DNA from: Verrucomicrobia bacterium UBA1629
Lineage (GTDB): Bacteria > Verrucomicrobiota > Kiritimatiellia > RFP12 > UBA1067
Direction: 5' to 3'
NCBI GenBank assembly: GCA_002321305.1
Contig: DCMF01000034.1
Span: 8,912-53,986 of the forward strand
Length of the DNA stretch: 45,075 nt
Shown in pieces: positions 1 through 9,400 of this stretch. Position 1 is the stretch's first letter; the number at the start of each line of letters is the position of its first letter. The notes beneath the pieces were generated by a model. That model saw nothing but the letters and a program-made list of their open reading frames with translations, was not told the origin of the DNA and did not search any database. The translations under genes were made by a program, and so were the position numbers.

Positions 1-11
1 GGGGTAATCAT
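1..11 (-). CDS. First codons of a gene leaving the window (partial)
   Basis: Only the start is in the window: ATG at 11-9, then Ile-Thr-Pro. It is called because a good Shine-Dalgarno sequence (AAGGAG, 24-19) lies six bases upstream. The same reading frame stays open upstream to about 549, but codon use there does not look coding, so the start at 11 is preferred. No function can be given from three residues. Confidence 0.35.
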
Positions 12-462
12 GGTGAATCTCCTTGTTTTTGTTGCGTGTTGTTGTGCGTGGACAGAAAACCGATCATTCTCTTGATGGGCGCGTGAAGCGTCTCGTCCGC
101 CCGTCGATTCACGAAAGGGCTTACGCCCTCTCCTCGACGCTTCAACAGGAATTCCATGTGGCTCCGTGTGAGACCCTCGCCCGCCAGGCAAACCGACCTC
201 TTGCGCGACCTGAACATTCGAGAGAACGCGCGAAGCCTTTTCGTGCTTCGACGAAAGGCCTGTCCGGGTTTCGTGTCCGCGCCACGCGCGGCGTTCGTGC
301 CCGACGACGCTTCGCCGCCCGCATTCGGCGGGACGCCGAGGCCGCGCCGACGATTTCGTGTTCAGCGTCGCAGACACATCGCGCGCCGAACCCAACAGTC
401 TCGCGCAAAGCCGCTGGGCCTCGGCGTTGCGCGCAACCACGAAACGCCGCGACCGCGCGCAT
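12..462. other. Gene-poor GC-rich stretch
   Basis: I see no convincing intact gene here. Several frames are open on both strands, as expected at this GC content, but they read as low-complexity Arg/Ala-rich peptides with no recognisable motif. A short motif, CTCCGTGTGAG (about 162-172), recurs near 10974 in the other large gene-poor stretch, so the two may share a repeat family. Part of this DNA may be the decayed continuation of the small frame at 463-615. Confidence 0.4.
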
Positions 463-615
463 TCAGCCGCCCGCGTGCCGTCTGCGCCGAGCGCCACGCC
501 ACGGGCGAGAGCGGACAGGAACCGCCGTGCCAAGGTCGTTTTTGCCATAGATGCCGTGCCTTTCGATTTGCATTGACAGCGCCGAGAAGCCGATGCCGCG
601 CACCTGGTCTCCCAC
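463..615 (-). pseudogene. Possible 5' fragment of a broken gene behind a strong promoter
   Basis: A 50-codon frame starts at GTG 615 and ends at TGA 463. Its first 30 residues (including GIGFSALSMQIERHGIYG) have ordinary protein composition and GC-rich third positions; the remainder turns Arg-rich. After about 550 a second frame (LARRFLSALARG and onward) looks more protein-like, which suggests a frameshift. An ATG at 619 in another frame is exactly seven bases after a good -10 box. I do not recognise the family. It could be a small leaderless gene, a decayed gene or chance. Confidence 0.25.
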
Positions 616-626
616 ACATGGCTTGA

Positions 627-655
627 ATTGTAGCACAACGAATCCCCGTCCGCAA
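627..655 (-). promoter_or_regulatory. Minus-strand promoter
   Basis: On the minus strand TTGCGG (655-650), a 17-base spacer and TACAAT (632-627) with an extended TGC immediately before the -10. ATG 619 is seven bases and GTG 615 eleven bases downstream, the same geometry as in front of dinB, uxuA and rex in this window. Confidence 0.5.
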
Positions 656-683
656 CGAATCGAAAACCATCCGAATCATCCGA

Positions 684-782
684 ATGGCACGGTTGCACTC
701 CCCTGAACGTTATAGTCAGGACAAGGAGCTTCTTGCCAAATTTCCAGAGACTGCCAAGCCCTATTACGTCAAGAACAAGTAG
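684..782 (+). CDS. Small ORF, possible gene remnant (32 aa)
   Basis: A short frame ATG 684 to TAG 782 ends YSQDKELLAKFPETAKPYY plus VKNK, a normal-looking charged C-terminus. Codon use is less GC-biased than in neighbouring genes. No Shine-Dalgarno sequence precedes the ATG, and the frame is open further upstream to about 625, so this may be the 3' end of a lost gene. It converges on the regulator gene, whose stop is seven bases away. I cannot assign a family. Confidence 0.22.
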   Translation: MARLHSPERYSQDKELLAKFPETAKPYYVKNK

Positions 783-789
783 CGTCCTT

Positions 790-1902
790 CTACGCCGAGA
801 AGCTGCGCCCGTTGACGAAGCGGTGCGGATTGTCGTAGCGTCCCAGCGTCCCCGTCTCCAGCCACGCGAGCACGCAGCGCGCGATCTCGCGTCCGTCCCG
901 ACACGGGTCGAACTCGATCCGCGCCAGGTCGCCGAACGGGAACAGCCCCGAGCCCCTGTTCGCGTAGACGACCAGCCGCGTGTCGCGCGGACAGGCAATC
1001 CCCCGCCGGCGGAAGGCCTCGCGGACGCCCTGCGCCAGGTAGTCGTCGCTCACGTAGAACACGTCCGGGAGCGTGCCGTGCGCGATCCGCCGCTCGGTCG
1101 CGGCGCACGCCGCCTCGGCGATGTCGTCGAGCGAACGGTTGCCGGCAAGCGGCACGGACAGACGCTCGACGAAGACGCCCGCCCGCGCAAAGGCCTGGTC
1201 GGCGCGGATGTAGGTGTCCACGCCGAAGTCCACCTGCAGGGCCGAGCGGACGCCCGCCTGCACGCACGCCGCCGCCAAGTCCGAGATCGCGTCGTCCACA
1301 TTGTGGCAGAGGTTGCCCGCGAAACGTCCCGGCGAGCGCGTCAGGTTCCCCAGCGTGACCGTCGCGTAGGGACAGCCGCACGACGCCAGGAGATGCGTCA
1401 CCAGCGCGCGCCGGCTTGACGCGACGCGAACGACGGCCATGTCGGGACGCAGCTGGAGCGCCTCCTGCAGCGGACGCAGGTACGGCGTGTCGCGCGCATC
1501 CGCTCCCAGCACGACCGACAGGACGCGATGTCCCCGACGCTGGATCGCGTGTGCGCACGCCATCGCGCTGATGTGCGAGCAGAACGAGCCGAGGGTGGCC
1601 GTCTCGATGTCAAGGACCAGCCTCGGACGCCGCTCCTGCGGGACGGCGAGGACGACATGTCCGCGCCGAGGCTTGCCCGCGACCAGGCGATCCGCCGCCA
1701 GGTCGCGCAGGGCGGCCCGGACTACGCATTCGCTCACGCCGAGGCCCTGCGCCAGCGCCTCGCGCGACGGCAGGGCCGAACCGACCTTCAGGACGCCGCT
1801 CCGAATCGCCTCCCGCAAGCCCTGCGCCACCTGCGTCGTCAGCGACGCAGGCCGACGCGAATCGACGGAAAACCCCAGAGACTTCTCAATGTGCGACTGC
1901 AT
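790..1902 (-). CDS. GntR/LacI hybrid transcriptional regulator
   Basis: A 370-residue repressor-type protein. Residues about 10-80 form a GntR-type winged helix (ALPSREALAQGLGVSECVVR, then the RRGHVVLAV wing end). The remainder is a LacI/periplasmic-binding-like sensor domain (VYANRGSGLF near the end), the arrangement of AraR-like regulators. It probably responds to a sugar or related small molecule; the ligand cannot be read. ATG 1902 is chosen because it overlaps the stop of the upstream ABC-ATPase fragment as TGATG, implying translational coupling; GTG 1905 is the alternative. The nearest candidate targets are itself and the surface-protein operon at 2.2-10.8 kb, whose promoter carries a palindrome at 10882. 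Confidence 0.85.
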   Translation of the reverse strand: MQSHIEKSLGFSVDSRRPASLTTQVAQGLREAIRSGVLKVGSALPSREALAQGLGVSECVVRAALRDLAADRLVAGKPRRGHVVLAVPQERRPRLVLDIETATLGSFCSHISAMACAHAIQRRGHRVLSVVLGADARDTPYLRPLQEALQLRPDMAVVRVASSRRALVTHLLASCGCPYATVTLGNLTRSPGRFAGNLCHNVDDAISDLAAACVQAGVRSALQVDFGVDTYIRADQAFARAGVFVERLSVPLAGNRSLDDIAEAACAATERRIAHGTLPDVFYVSDDYLAQGVREAFRRRGIACPRDTRLVVYANRGSGLFPFGDLARIEFDPCRDGREIARCVLAWLETGTLGRYDNPHRFVNGRSFSA

Positions 1903-2051
1903 CACGTCGACTTGCCCGCGCCCGAACGGCCGACGATCGCGACCTTCTCGCCGGGCTTCACCGAGACGTTCACGCCCTTCAGAACCACGATCGGCTTCTG
2001 GCCGGGAAGCCGGAAGCTTTTTCTCACGTCAATTGCGCCTAGGGCCATCAT
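1902..2051 (-). pseudogene. Truncated LolD-type ABC ATPase N-terminus (49 codons)
   Basis: The frame ATG 2051 to TGA 1902 (second ATG at 2048) reads as the first beta strands of a LolD/MacB-type ABC ATPase: AIDVRKSFRLPG, VVLKGVNVSVKPGEKVAIVG, then a complete Walker A, GRSGAGKST, followed at once by TGA. Everything after the P-loop (Q-loop, signature, Walker B) is absent. The stop overlaps the regulator start (TGATG), so the fragment may now act as a translated leader for the regulator. The -10 box is nine bases before the ATG and there is no Shine-Dalgarno sequence, so the message would be almost leaderless. It is seen directly as an ABC N-terminus; its role as a leader is inference. Confidence 0.6.
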
Positions 2052-2060
2052 TTCGATGGA

Positions 2061-2089
2061 AGTATATCAAAAATCTTTCGTGTGCGCAG
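2061..2089 (-). promoter_or_regulatory. Promoter of the LolD fragment/regulator unit
   Basis: CTGCGC (2089-2084), 17-base spacer, TATACT (2066-2061) with extended TGA. An 18-base stretch around this -10 box (2058-2075) is identical to the one at the rpoB promoter (42238-42255). Confidence 0.55.
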
Positions 2090-2207
2090 AAGAGTTCTAG
2101 GGTCAGCAGATTCGCGGAATGCACGAAAAGACGATTCGCCTGGCCATTCAGTCTTAGGAAGACGAGAACGGCGGAGGCGAAGCGAAAACCGGATTGTCCG
2201 TTGGGGC

Positions 2208-2225
2208 GGACCCTCAATCGGGTCC
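2208..2225 (-). terminator. Hairpin directly after the surface-protein operon
   Basis: GGACCC / GGGTCC with a six-base loop starts two bases after the stop of the 249-residue protein gene. A second small hairpin (GTCCG...CGGAC) follows on the minus strand, then GGTTTTCG. There is no long T-run, so terminator function is tentative. Confidence 0.35.
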
Positions 2226-2226
2226 C

Positions 2227-2976
2227 TCAATTGCGCTGGACGCGGAAGAAGCCGCCGTCCGCCTGGGCCGGCGCGACGATCGTGATTTCCTCGTCGACCG
2301 AAGCCGCGCCCTGCGCCGGCGTTCCAACCACAGACGTCAGCCTGTCCGGCGTCACACCGCCCGCGACGTTGTACTGAAGCGACGGAATCGTGCCCGCAAC
2401 CGTGATGTAGACGTACGCGCCCTCGACGCGGATCGACTTGACGACCGGCTGCGGCGCATCCGCCGGAACCGCCGTCGCGACCGCCGCCTCCTTCGCCGCC
2501 ACGCCCGTCGCGCGCGTCCCCGCGTAGGCGTCCGCCACGATCTTCGTCGCGACTTCGGTCGTCTTGGCAATCGCCGTCGGCAACCCCGTCCGCGCGTCCG
2601 CCGGCGCAAGGCGCGCCACCCCGTTCGCCGCCGGCGCAAGGCGCGTGTCGAGCAGATAGACCGCGTAGCTGCCGCCCGTCAGCGTCTTCGCCAATTCGGA
2701 CGGCACCTGAAACACCGTTGTCGGGCAACGGCCCTTCTCCGCACGGGACAGGACGGCGACCACCGCATCGTCCGCATCAACCGCCCGTCCGTCCGCCGCA
2801 ATGCCGCCGAACGAGCCGCGCACATAGACGAGCGCATAGCGCTCGCCGTCCAGTACCGTCGAGCCGTCCGCATAGCGGTCAGGACCCGGCGTCGAGAACG
2901 TGACAAGGAGATTCGACGCATCGCCAAAGCACAGGTTTGCCGCGCAAACCGCAACACCCAAAAGCGTTTTCCTCAT
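2227..2976 (-). CDS. Secreted protein of unknown function (249 aa)
   Basis: Third gene of the surface operon. It starts MRKTLLGVAVCAANLCFG, a short signal peptide, so it is exported. The start is ATG 2976, with AAAGG about ten bases upstream; longer open frame before it overlaps the PEP-CTERM gene and is rejected. The middle contains VDADDAVVAVLSRAEKG and a Ala-rich helix region; the C-terminus has IRVEGAYVYITVAGTIP and ends GGFFRVQRN, a tail type I associate with secreted proteins of Verrucomicrobia/Lentisphaera relatives. No catalytic motif is visible and no PEP-CTERM tail is present. Its gene begins 29 bases after the PEP-CTERM gene, so the two are probably co-transcribed and act with the giant beta-helix protein at the surface. 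Confidence 0.7.
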   Translation of the reverse strand: MRKTLLGVAVCAANLCFGDASNLLVTFSTPGPDRYADGSTVLDGERYALVYVRGSFGGIAADGRAVDADDAVVAVLSRAEKGRCPTTVFQVPSELAKTLTGGSYAVYLLDTRLAPAANGVARLAPADARTGLPTAIAKTTEVATKIVADAYAGTRATGVAAKEAAVATAVPADAPQPVVKSIRVEGAYVYITVAGTIPSLQYNVAGGVTPDRLTSVVGTPAQGAASVDEEITIVAPAQADGGFFRVQRN

Positions 2977-3005
2977 GATATGATTACCTTTCGTTTGAAG
3001 TCCGT

Positions 3006-3467
3006 TTACGCACGTTTCCGGCGAAGCGCAAGCCCCGCCACGCCAAGGAGCAAGAGCAGCCCGCTCGTCGGCTCCGGGACGGCATGGTACGAGCCGCCCA
3101 TCCACGGGGTCGTCGGCTGAGTGCTGATAAACTTGGCCAGGCTCTCCCAGGTCGCGAGGGACGAAACCGCCACGGCCTCGGTGCTGCCGTCCGCCTTCTC
3201 GTTCAGCAGTTCGATGTAGTAAGACCAGCCCGCGCCGTAGCCGATGAGGCTCGTGGACGCCACACCTGGCACACCCTTTCCGATAACAGTATCGCCGATC
3301 TCGCTTCCGCCCGTGGCCTTGTCCCCCTTTGTCGCTTTCAGCGCGGCGTAGGTGTAGTTGAACTTGGAGTCCGCCTCGCGGTCCACCATCCACCACAGGT
3401 AGCTGTCGTCGGCCGAAGCCGCGCCCGCAAGCAGTGCAACGCCCAAACCCATCAGAATCCGTTTCAT
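3006..3467 (-). CDS. PEP-CTERM-tailed exported protein (153 aa)
   Basis: Begins MKRILMGLGVALLAGAASA, a Sec signal peptide, and ends with a PEP-CTERM sorting tail: VPEPTSG, a hydrophobic stretch LLLLLGVAGLAL, then RRKRA. In known systems this tail is processed by an exosortase and leads to surface display or exopolysaccharide association; no exosortase gene is in the window. The mature part, about 110 residues, is rich in Tyr/Trp/Gly and I recognise no domain. ATG 3467 is chosen over ATG 3473 because AGGAG lies eight bases upstream of it but only two from the other. It lies 20 bases after the giant protein gene and 29 before the 249-residue protein gene, in one operon. Confidence 0.85.
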   Translation of the reverse strand: MKRILMGLGVALLAGAASADDSYLWWMVDREADSKFNYTYAALKATKGDKATGGSEIGDTVIGKGVPGVASTSLIGYGAGWSYYIELLNEKADGSTEAVAVSSLATWESLAKFISTQPTTPWMGGSYHAVPEPTSGLLLLLGVAGLALRRKRA

Positions 3468-3487
3468 CGCCATTTCTCCTTTCATCC

Positions 3488-6400
3488 TTACTTGACCTCC
3501 GTTGTCTCCGCCTTCTGATTGTTCATAACCCAATAGCCCGTGCCCGCCGGGACCGTATCCGCGTCCGCGACGTCTGCGGACTTCAGAATAAATTTGTTGT
3601 CCGCCCCCGGCCGCGCAGCGCGCGTGATCTTCTTCCAGTCGCCCGCCTGGCGCACATACTGGACAGTGCCGTCCGCCGTCGGCACGAAGATGTTCACGTC
3701 CGCCGTGCCCGTCGTCGTGATGTCCGACACCTTCTTGTCCGCCGTCGTCACGTTGACCGCAAGGCCGACCGACTGGGCGGGAATCGTCGTCGCGACTTCC
3801 TCCGCCGCATCCTCCGGGAGCGTACCGACAAGCGCAATCGTCGCCGTGTCACTGCCCGTGTGGTCGAGACGGACGGCCGTGCCGCGCGTCAGCGTGTAGG
3901 TTTTCGGATCAACCTTTGCATCCACGTCATGCGTTGCGTCCGACCACGCGCCATCCGCATAGGCGAAACTGACGTACTCCTTCTTTTCCGCATCGTAGAC
4001 GTTCAGCGTGTCGCCGTCGGCAAGCCCTGCAGCTTTCGCATTGAAGAGCGTCTCGACCGTGACGGGCTGACCGTCAATGTTCGCGAACGGAACGGCGAGA
4101 ATCGTCGTCGCGTATTTCGCAGCCTGAATGACGCCGACCGTGACGATCTCCTTCGTCTCCGTCGTCACGCCGGCCTTCGTCACCTTCGCCCGCAGCGTGT
4201 AGGCGCCGTTCGGGAGGGTCGCGAAGTCGAGGGTGCGGTCGCCCTTGCTCGTTCCCGCCGTATCGACGACCTCGTACAGGACGGTCGCACCTTCCTTCGC
4301 GGCCTTCTCAACCTCTTCAAGAATCGTCTTCGCCGTCTCGTCCAGCGTCTTCGCCTCGCCATTGACGAAGATGACCTCCGACAGTTTCACGCCGTAGGTT
4401 CTGTCGGCGTTGGCCGTCGGGATGTATCCCGACGCGCAGTACGCCTCGTCAATGGACGAGGAGAACGTACCGCCACTGACGGCGATCGTCGCCTTGGCGG
4501 AATCTTTGATGTCGGTCAGTCCGCCGGTCACGGAATCGTAGCGGCGGGTATCCAGCGAGCCCTTGACGGTGCCGCCGCTGATGGCGACCGTGGCCACATT
4601 GCCCTCGGCGGCGTCGTAGGTCACGGAGGTGACATCACCGTTGATGGTGCCGCCCGTGATCTTCAGCGTGCTGTCGGTGCCGCCGCTGTACGTCCAGGAG
4701 GCGACCGCGCCGTTGACCGTTCCGCCCGAAAGGGTGGCATTCCACCAGTTCTCAATGGCGTAGCTGTTGGCGGAGGACACCGTACCGCCCTCCAAGTTCA
4801 ACGTGCCGCGGTCGACCTTGATGACGATGAAATTGTCCTGCTTGAACGTGCCGCCCTTGACGGTCAGACCGGGATCTTTCGCCTGGCTGTCGTTTCCGAC
4901 GCGCACTAGCGACGCCCCCTTGACGCCGACGATGCCGCTCCCGTTCGTGACGTTGCCGCTCTCGAAAGTCAGCCAGCCATCGCCCTGGATGTCGATGACG
5001 TAGTGCGAACCGCTGCCCGAATTTTCGGCGGTATCCTCGCGCTTGATCGTGCCGGCCTGGGCTTCGCTGGAATCCTTGATCGTCACCTTCGCCGTAACCG
5101 TCAACGCCGGCTTGCCCTTCTCGATTCCACCGTTGAGCGTAAACCCGTTCAGGTCGAACGTGATGTCCTTCGCAATCGCGACATTCTCCTTCACGTCGGC
5201 GAGCAGCCTGACGGTTTCGTCGTCATTCGCCGCCTCGATCGCGGCGGCAACAGTCTTATGGGCCGTCGCGTTGAATGCGTCCTTGACGACCAGTGCAACC
5301 GCCGTCAGGTCGTCCACATCCACATCCGCCTTGCTCCGAGCCGGATAGATCAGGTCGCAGCGGTTCTCGCGCTTGAAGGACTTGTCGCTGAGCGTGATGC
5401 TCACCGCATCCGGGTTCTCGTAGTAGTTGCCGGTCACGTCAAGCTTACTCGCCTTTCCGACCCACCAGACGCCCATGTTGGCCTCTTTCGTCTTGCCATG
5501 GAACTGGTTGTCGGTAATTGCGAGTTCGATGTCCGTGCCCTCGTAGTCGAAACCCGTACCATACGCCATTTCGACATGGACATGGCGCAGTTGCTCTTTC
5601 ACGACGTCAGATTCCGACGTCTTGAAGACATTGTCGCGAATGTGAATCTTCGCGCCCTTGGCTGGCGTGATCTGCATCGCCTCCCAGTCGCAGTTCTCGA
5701 ATGCGCATCCCAAAATGGTCAGCGCACCGGCCAGTTTCGGCGCATAGATGGCGGAAAGCGTTCCGACCTTATCGTCGCTGAAGCCGTACTTCGTCTTGTA
5801 GCTGTCGCTAACAACCGCCGCGTTGTGGATGCCCCTGAAGTCGGCGTCCTTGATTTTCACGTCCCCTTCAGAGGAGACTGTCACCTTGACATTGCCGCTG
5901 ATCGTCTTGCCGTTGCCATCCAGCGTCACGCCGGAGGCGAGTTTGATGTCGATAGCATTTGCAACCGTGTAGTCCGTGTTTACGACATCCGCAAGGAGCG
6001 TGATCGTATCGCCGCTCTTCGCGGCGGCGATGGCTTTGGCGAGGGTCTCGTACTTCGTCTCGCCAATCGCGGCAACATACGCGCCCTGCTTCACGCCGTA
6101 GGTGTCGTCCGCGTTCTCCATCGGAATGAAGCCCGCCGCGCAGAATGCCTCGTCCACGGCCGTGGAGAACGTGCCGCCACAGACGGCGACCGTCCCGTTC
6201 GCGTTGTCGAACGCCGATTCGGTCTTGTTCTCCCACGTATAGGCTTTGATGGCCGCGTTGCCGTCCTTCGCCTTGAACGTGCCGCCCGAAATCGCGATCG
6301 TGCCAAGTCCCTTGTAGCCCGGACGGTTCACGACGGAAACCGCCGCGCCATCCTCGATCGCGCCGTCGTTCTCCGTCTTCTCCACGGCATCGCCCGTCAC

Positions 6401-9400
6401 CGTGATCTTGCTCGTGTCGCCAGAGATGTTCAGACTGCCCGAGCAGACCTGGACGCCCATCGTCTTGGCGTTGACGGTGCTGTTCTCAATCGTCACCTTG
6501 CCCGACGACGCGAAATAGATGCCATAGCCGTTCGGCACGTTGAGCGTGCTGTTCTTCAGCGTCACGGCATCGCCCGTGTTGTTGCCGCTCGTCTCGATGC
6601 CGCTGTGTCCGTTGGCGGTCGCCTCGACTTTCTCGAACACCAGCCCCGCGTTGTCATAGGTGATTGTCCCCTTCATCGAGGAGGCGGACGGAATCAAGCC
6701 CAACATCGACGCACTGACGACCTTGCCGTTCTTCACCGTGAGCGTGACGTTCGCATAGTTGATCTCAAACGCCGCGCTCTCCACATCGCTACCCGTGTAA
6801 GCCCAAGTATGGTTGTTCAAGTCGATGGTGAAACTGTCGTTCCCGGAGTTCTGCTCGCTGCTGGTCGTATAGTCGCGTTGCAGAACGATGGTCTCGCCCG
6901 CCTTGACAGCATGGAACGCCGCGTCCATGGTGTAGTATTCCGTGTCGCCAATCTTGGCCAACACCTGCTGTTCCACGCCATAAGTGCCGTCCGTGTTCCG
7001 GAGGGGGGTAAAGCCGTCCGCGCAGTACTTTCCATCCACTGCCTGGTTAAACGTGCCGCCGGACACAGCAATGGCAGCCTTTTCGGCATCAGTGATGCTG
7101 GCCAGGTCGCCGGTCTTGGGATCATAACTGCAGGTATCCAAGTTGCCGTTGACACGGCCGCCGCTGATTTCGACCTTGGCCGTCTTGCCCTCGGCGTTGC
7201 CGTAGTTCACGGCCGTGACGTCGCCGTCGATGGTGCCCCCAGAGATCTTCAGCGAACTGTTCGCACCGTCGCTGTACGTCCAGGCAGCCACCGCGCCGTT
7301 GGCCGTGCCACCCTTGATGGTCGTCCGATGCCAATTCTCGATGACATAGCTGTTGGCGGAAGTCAGCGTACCGCCGTTCAGGAACAAGTCGCCACGGTCG
7401 ACCTTGATCACGATGAAGTTGTCTTGGGTAAACGTTCCACCCTTGATGTTCAGGCCAGGATACTTGGCAACGCTGTCATCGCCCACGCGCACCAGGGACG
7501 CACCCCTGCTCCTGTCGGCGTTGCCGCTGCCGTTGGTCACCTTGCCGCTCTCGAAGGTGAGCCAACCGTCGCCCTGAATGTCGATGACGTAGTGCGAGCC
7601 ATTGCCCGAATTCACGGCGGTGTCCTCACGCTTGATGGTGCCCGCCCGGTCTGTGCTGGAATCCTTGACCGTCACCTTCGCCGTAACCAGCAACGCGGGC
7701 TTGCCCTTCTCGGTTCCGCCATTGAGCGTGAATCCGTTCAGGTCGAGCGTCAACTTCTTCGCAATCGTGACATTCTCCTTCGTGTCGGCAATCAGCTGAA
7801 CCGTCGCGCCCGCGTCCGCCGCCGCGATGGCTTCGGCAAGGGTCGCGTACTTCGTCTCGCCGACCTGGGCAACCGCCGCCGCATTGTTGCCCGTGTAGGG
7901 CTGTTCCGCCGTTGCGTCGAGCGTTGTCGTCTCGGCGGTCGTCGCGCCCTGCTTGTAGACGTTCAGCGTCCCCGTCGTCTTGGAGATCGTGTAGCGGACG
8001 GAGGCGTTGTTGTTCGCCGTCTTCTTGTTGCCGACGATGACCGCGTTCGCCTTGCTCGTCTCGTCGAAGGTCAGGCCGTCGAGTTCTGCGACGACCTCGC
8101 TGCCCTCGGCCTCGCCCGTCAGGCGGACGACTTCCTTGCCCGCCGCGCCGCAGCTCGTGAACGAGCAGCCCTTGACGGAAACCTCGGTCTTGCCGCCGTT
8201 CTTGTTGTTCATGTTCACGACGTAGTCGGTGTTGAGGTTTGCAAACGTGCAGACCTCGACGACGACCTTGCCCGCGCTCGTCGTCGTGACGGGGCACTCC
8301 GCCGCCGCCTTTGAGCCGTCGAACGTGCAACGGCGGATCGTGAAGTTGTTCACGCTCGCTGCGGCGGTCTCGTACTGTCCGTTGAGCAGAACCTCGTGGG
8401 CGTTCTTGCAGTCCGCCATCGTGACCGTGACGGTGAACGCCGTCAAACGCTGTCCCCAGACTCCCGCACCATCGTGTAGGTTGTAGATTTCAATCGAGAC
8501 ATCCTTCGTCAGCGTGTGGTAGTTTTCGCCCGGATACTCCACGCACGGCTCCCAATCGGAGCGACCAAGTGAGGCGTCATTGCCGAAGATTGCAATGCTC
8601 GTCTTGATGTTCTGGTGCGCATTCACGACGAGGCCGTTCGCCGTCGAGTAACCGGGGCGTACATAGATCTTGGCTACATCCGCCGCGTTGGCTTTGTTCG
8701 CCGCCTCAATCGCCCTGTCGAGCGCGCCTTTCGAAACGTAACCCTCCTTCGCGGTCTGGTAAAAGTCGCCATTGTAGTAGACCGGGGTCGCGACCGGCCA
8801 CGCCGTCTCGGAGACCCATGTGAGCGGCTTGCCCTCGGCGACAGCCGCAATCGCGGCCGCGAGGGTGTCGTACCCCTGCGTGCCGACGGTCGCCGCGTAG
8901 TGCTGGACCTCGTTGTTCACGGCGGTGGAGGTGCCATACGCCGTCGAGCCCTTCACGCCCTTCGTCGTGTCAACGGTCTCGGCAACCGTGTTGTCCGTCG
9001 CGTAGGTCAACTTGAGGTTGTCCGACGTGAACGCCTTGCCATTCGCCGCCGCATCATCGTAAATGAGGTAGCCCGTACCCGTCACCGCGTTGCCGGAGAT
9101 GGTGACCTCGGGGACGGCGGAAAGACCAAGAAGTCCCTCATGGAACGTGATGGCGTTGCCGCCCGTCAGGTCCAGCGTATTGCCGGAAACCGTCGTCTTG
9201 GCAAGTCGCGTCAGCTGAATGCAGGAACGGCCCTTGTCCTTCACCGAAATCGAGTTCTTCTCAATGATGGCAACCGCCGTCCTCTGGTCGATGTTGATGC
9301 CACGGTCATAGCCGGAAATCGTGTTGCCCTTGATGGTGATCGACAGGGGGGCCGTCTCATTGCCCTGAAGGTGGATCGCATAGCTGTCCGCCGGTGCGCC

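Larger units (their letters stand above)
2052..2226. other. Intergenic region between surface operon and regulator unit
   Basis: Holds the regulator-unit promoter and hairpins after the surface-operon stop; no gene seen. Confidence 0.5.

Noticed and set aside
5003..8314. 1103-codon plus-strand frame opposite the giant surface protein (also 8615-10780)
   Set aside because: Arg/Val-rich shadow of the repetitive GC-rich gene; no start signals, no domain, and the minus strand has a clear signal peptide and repeats.
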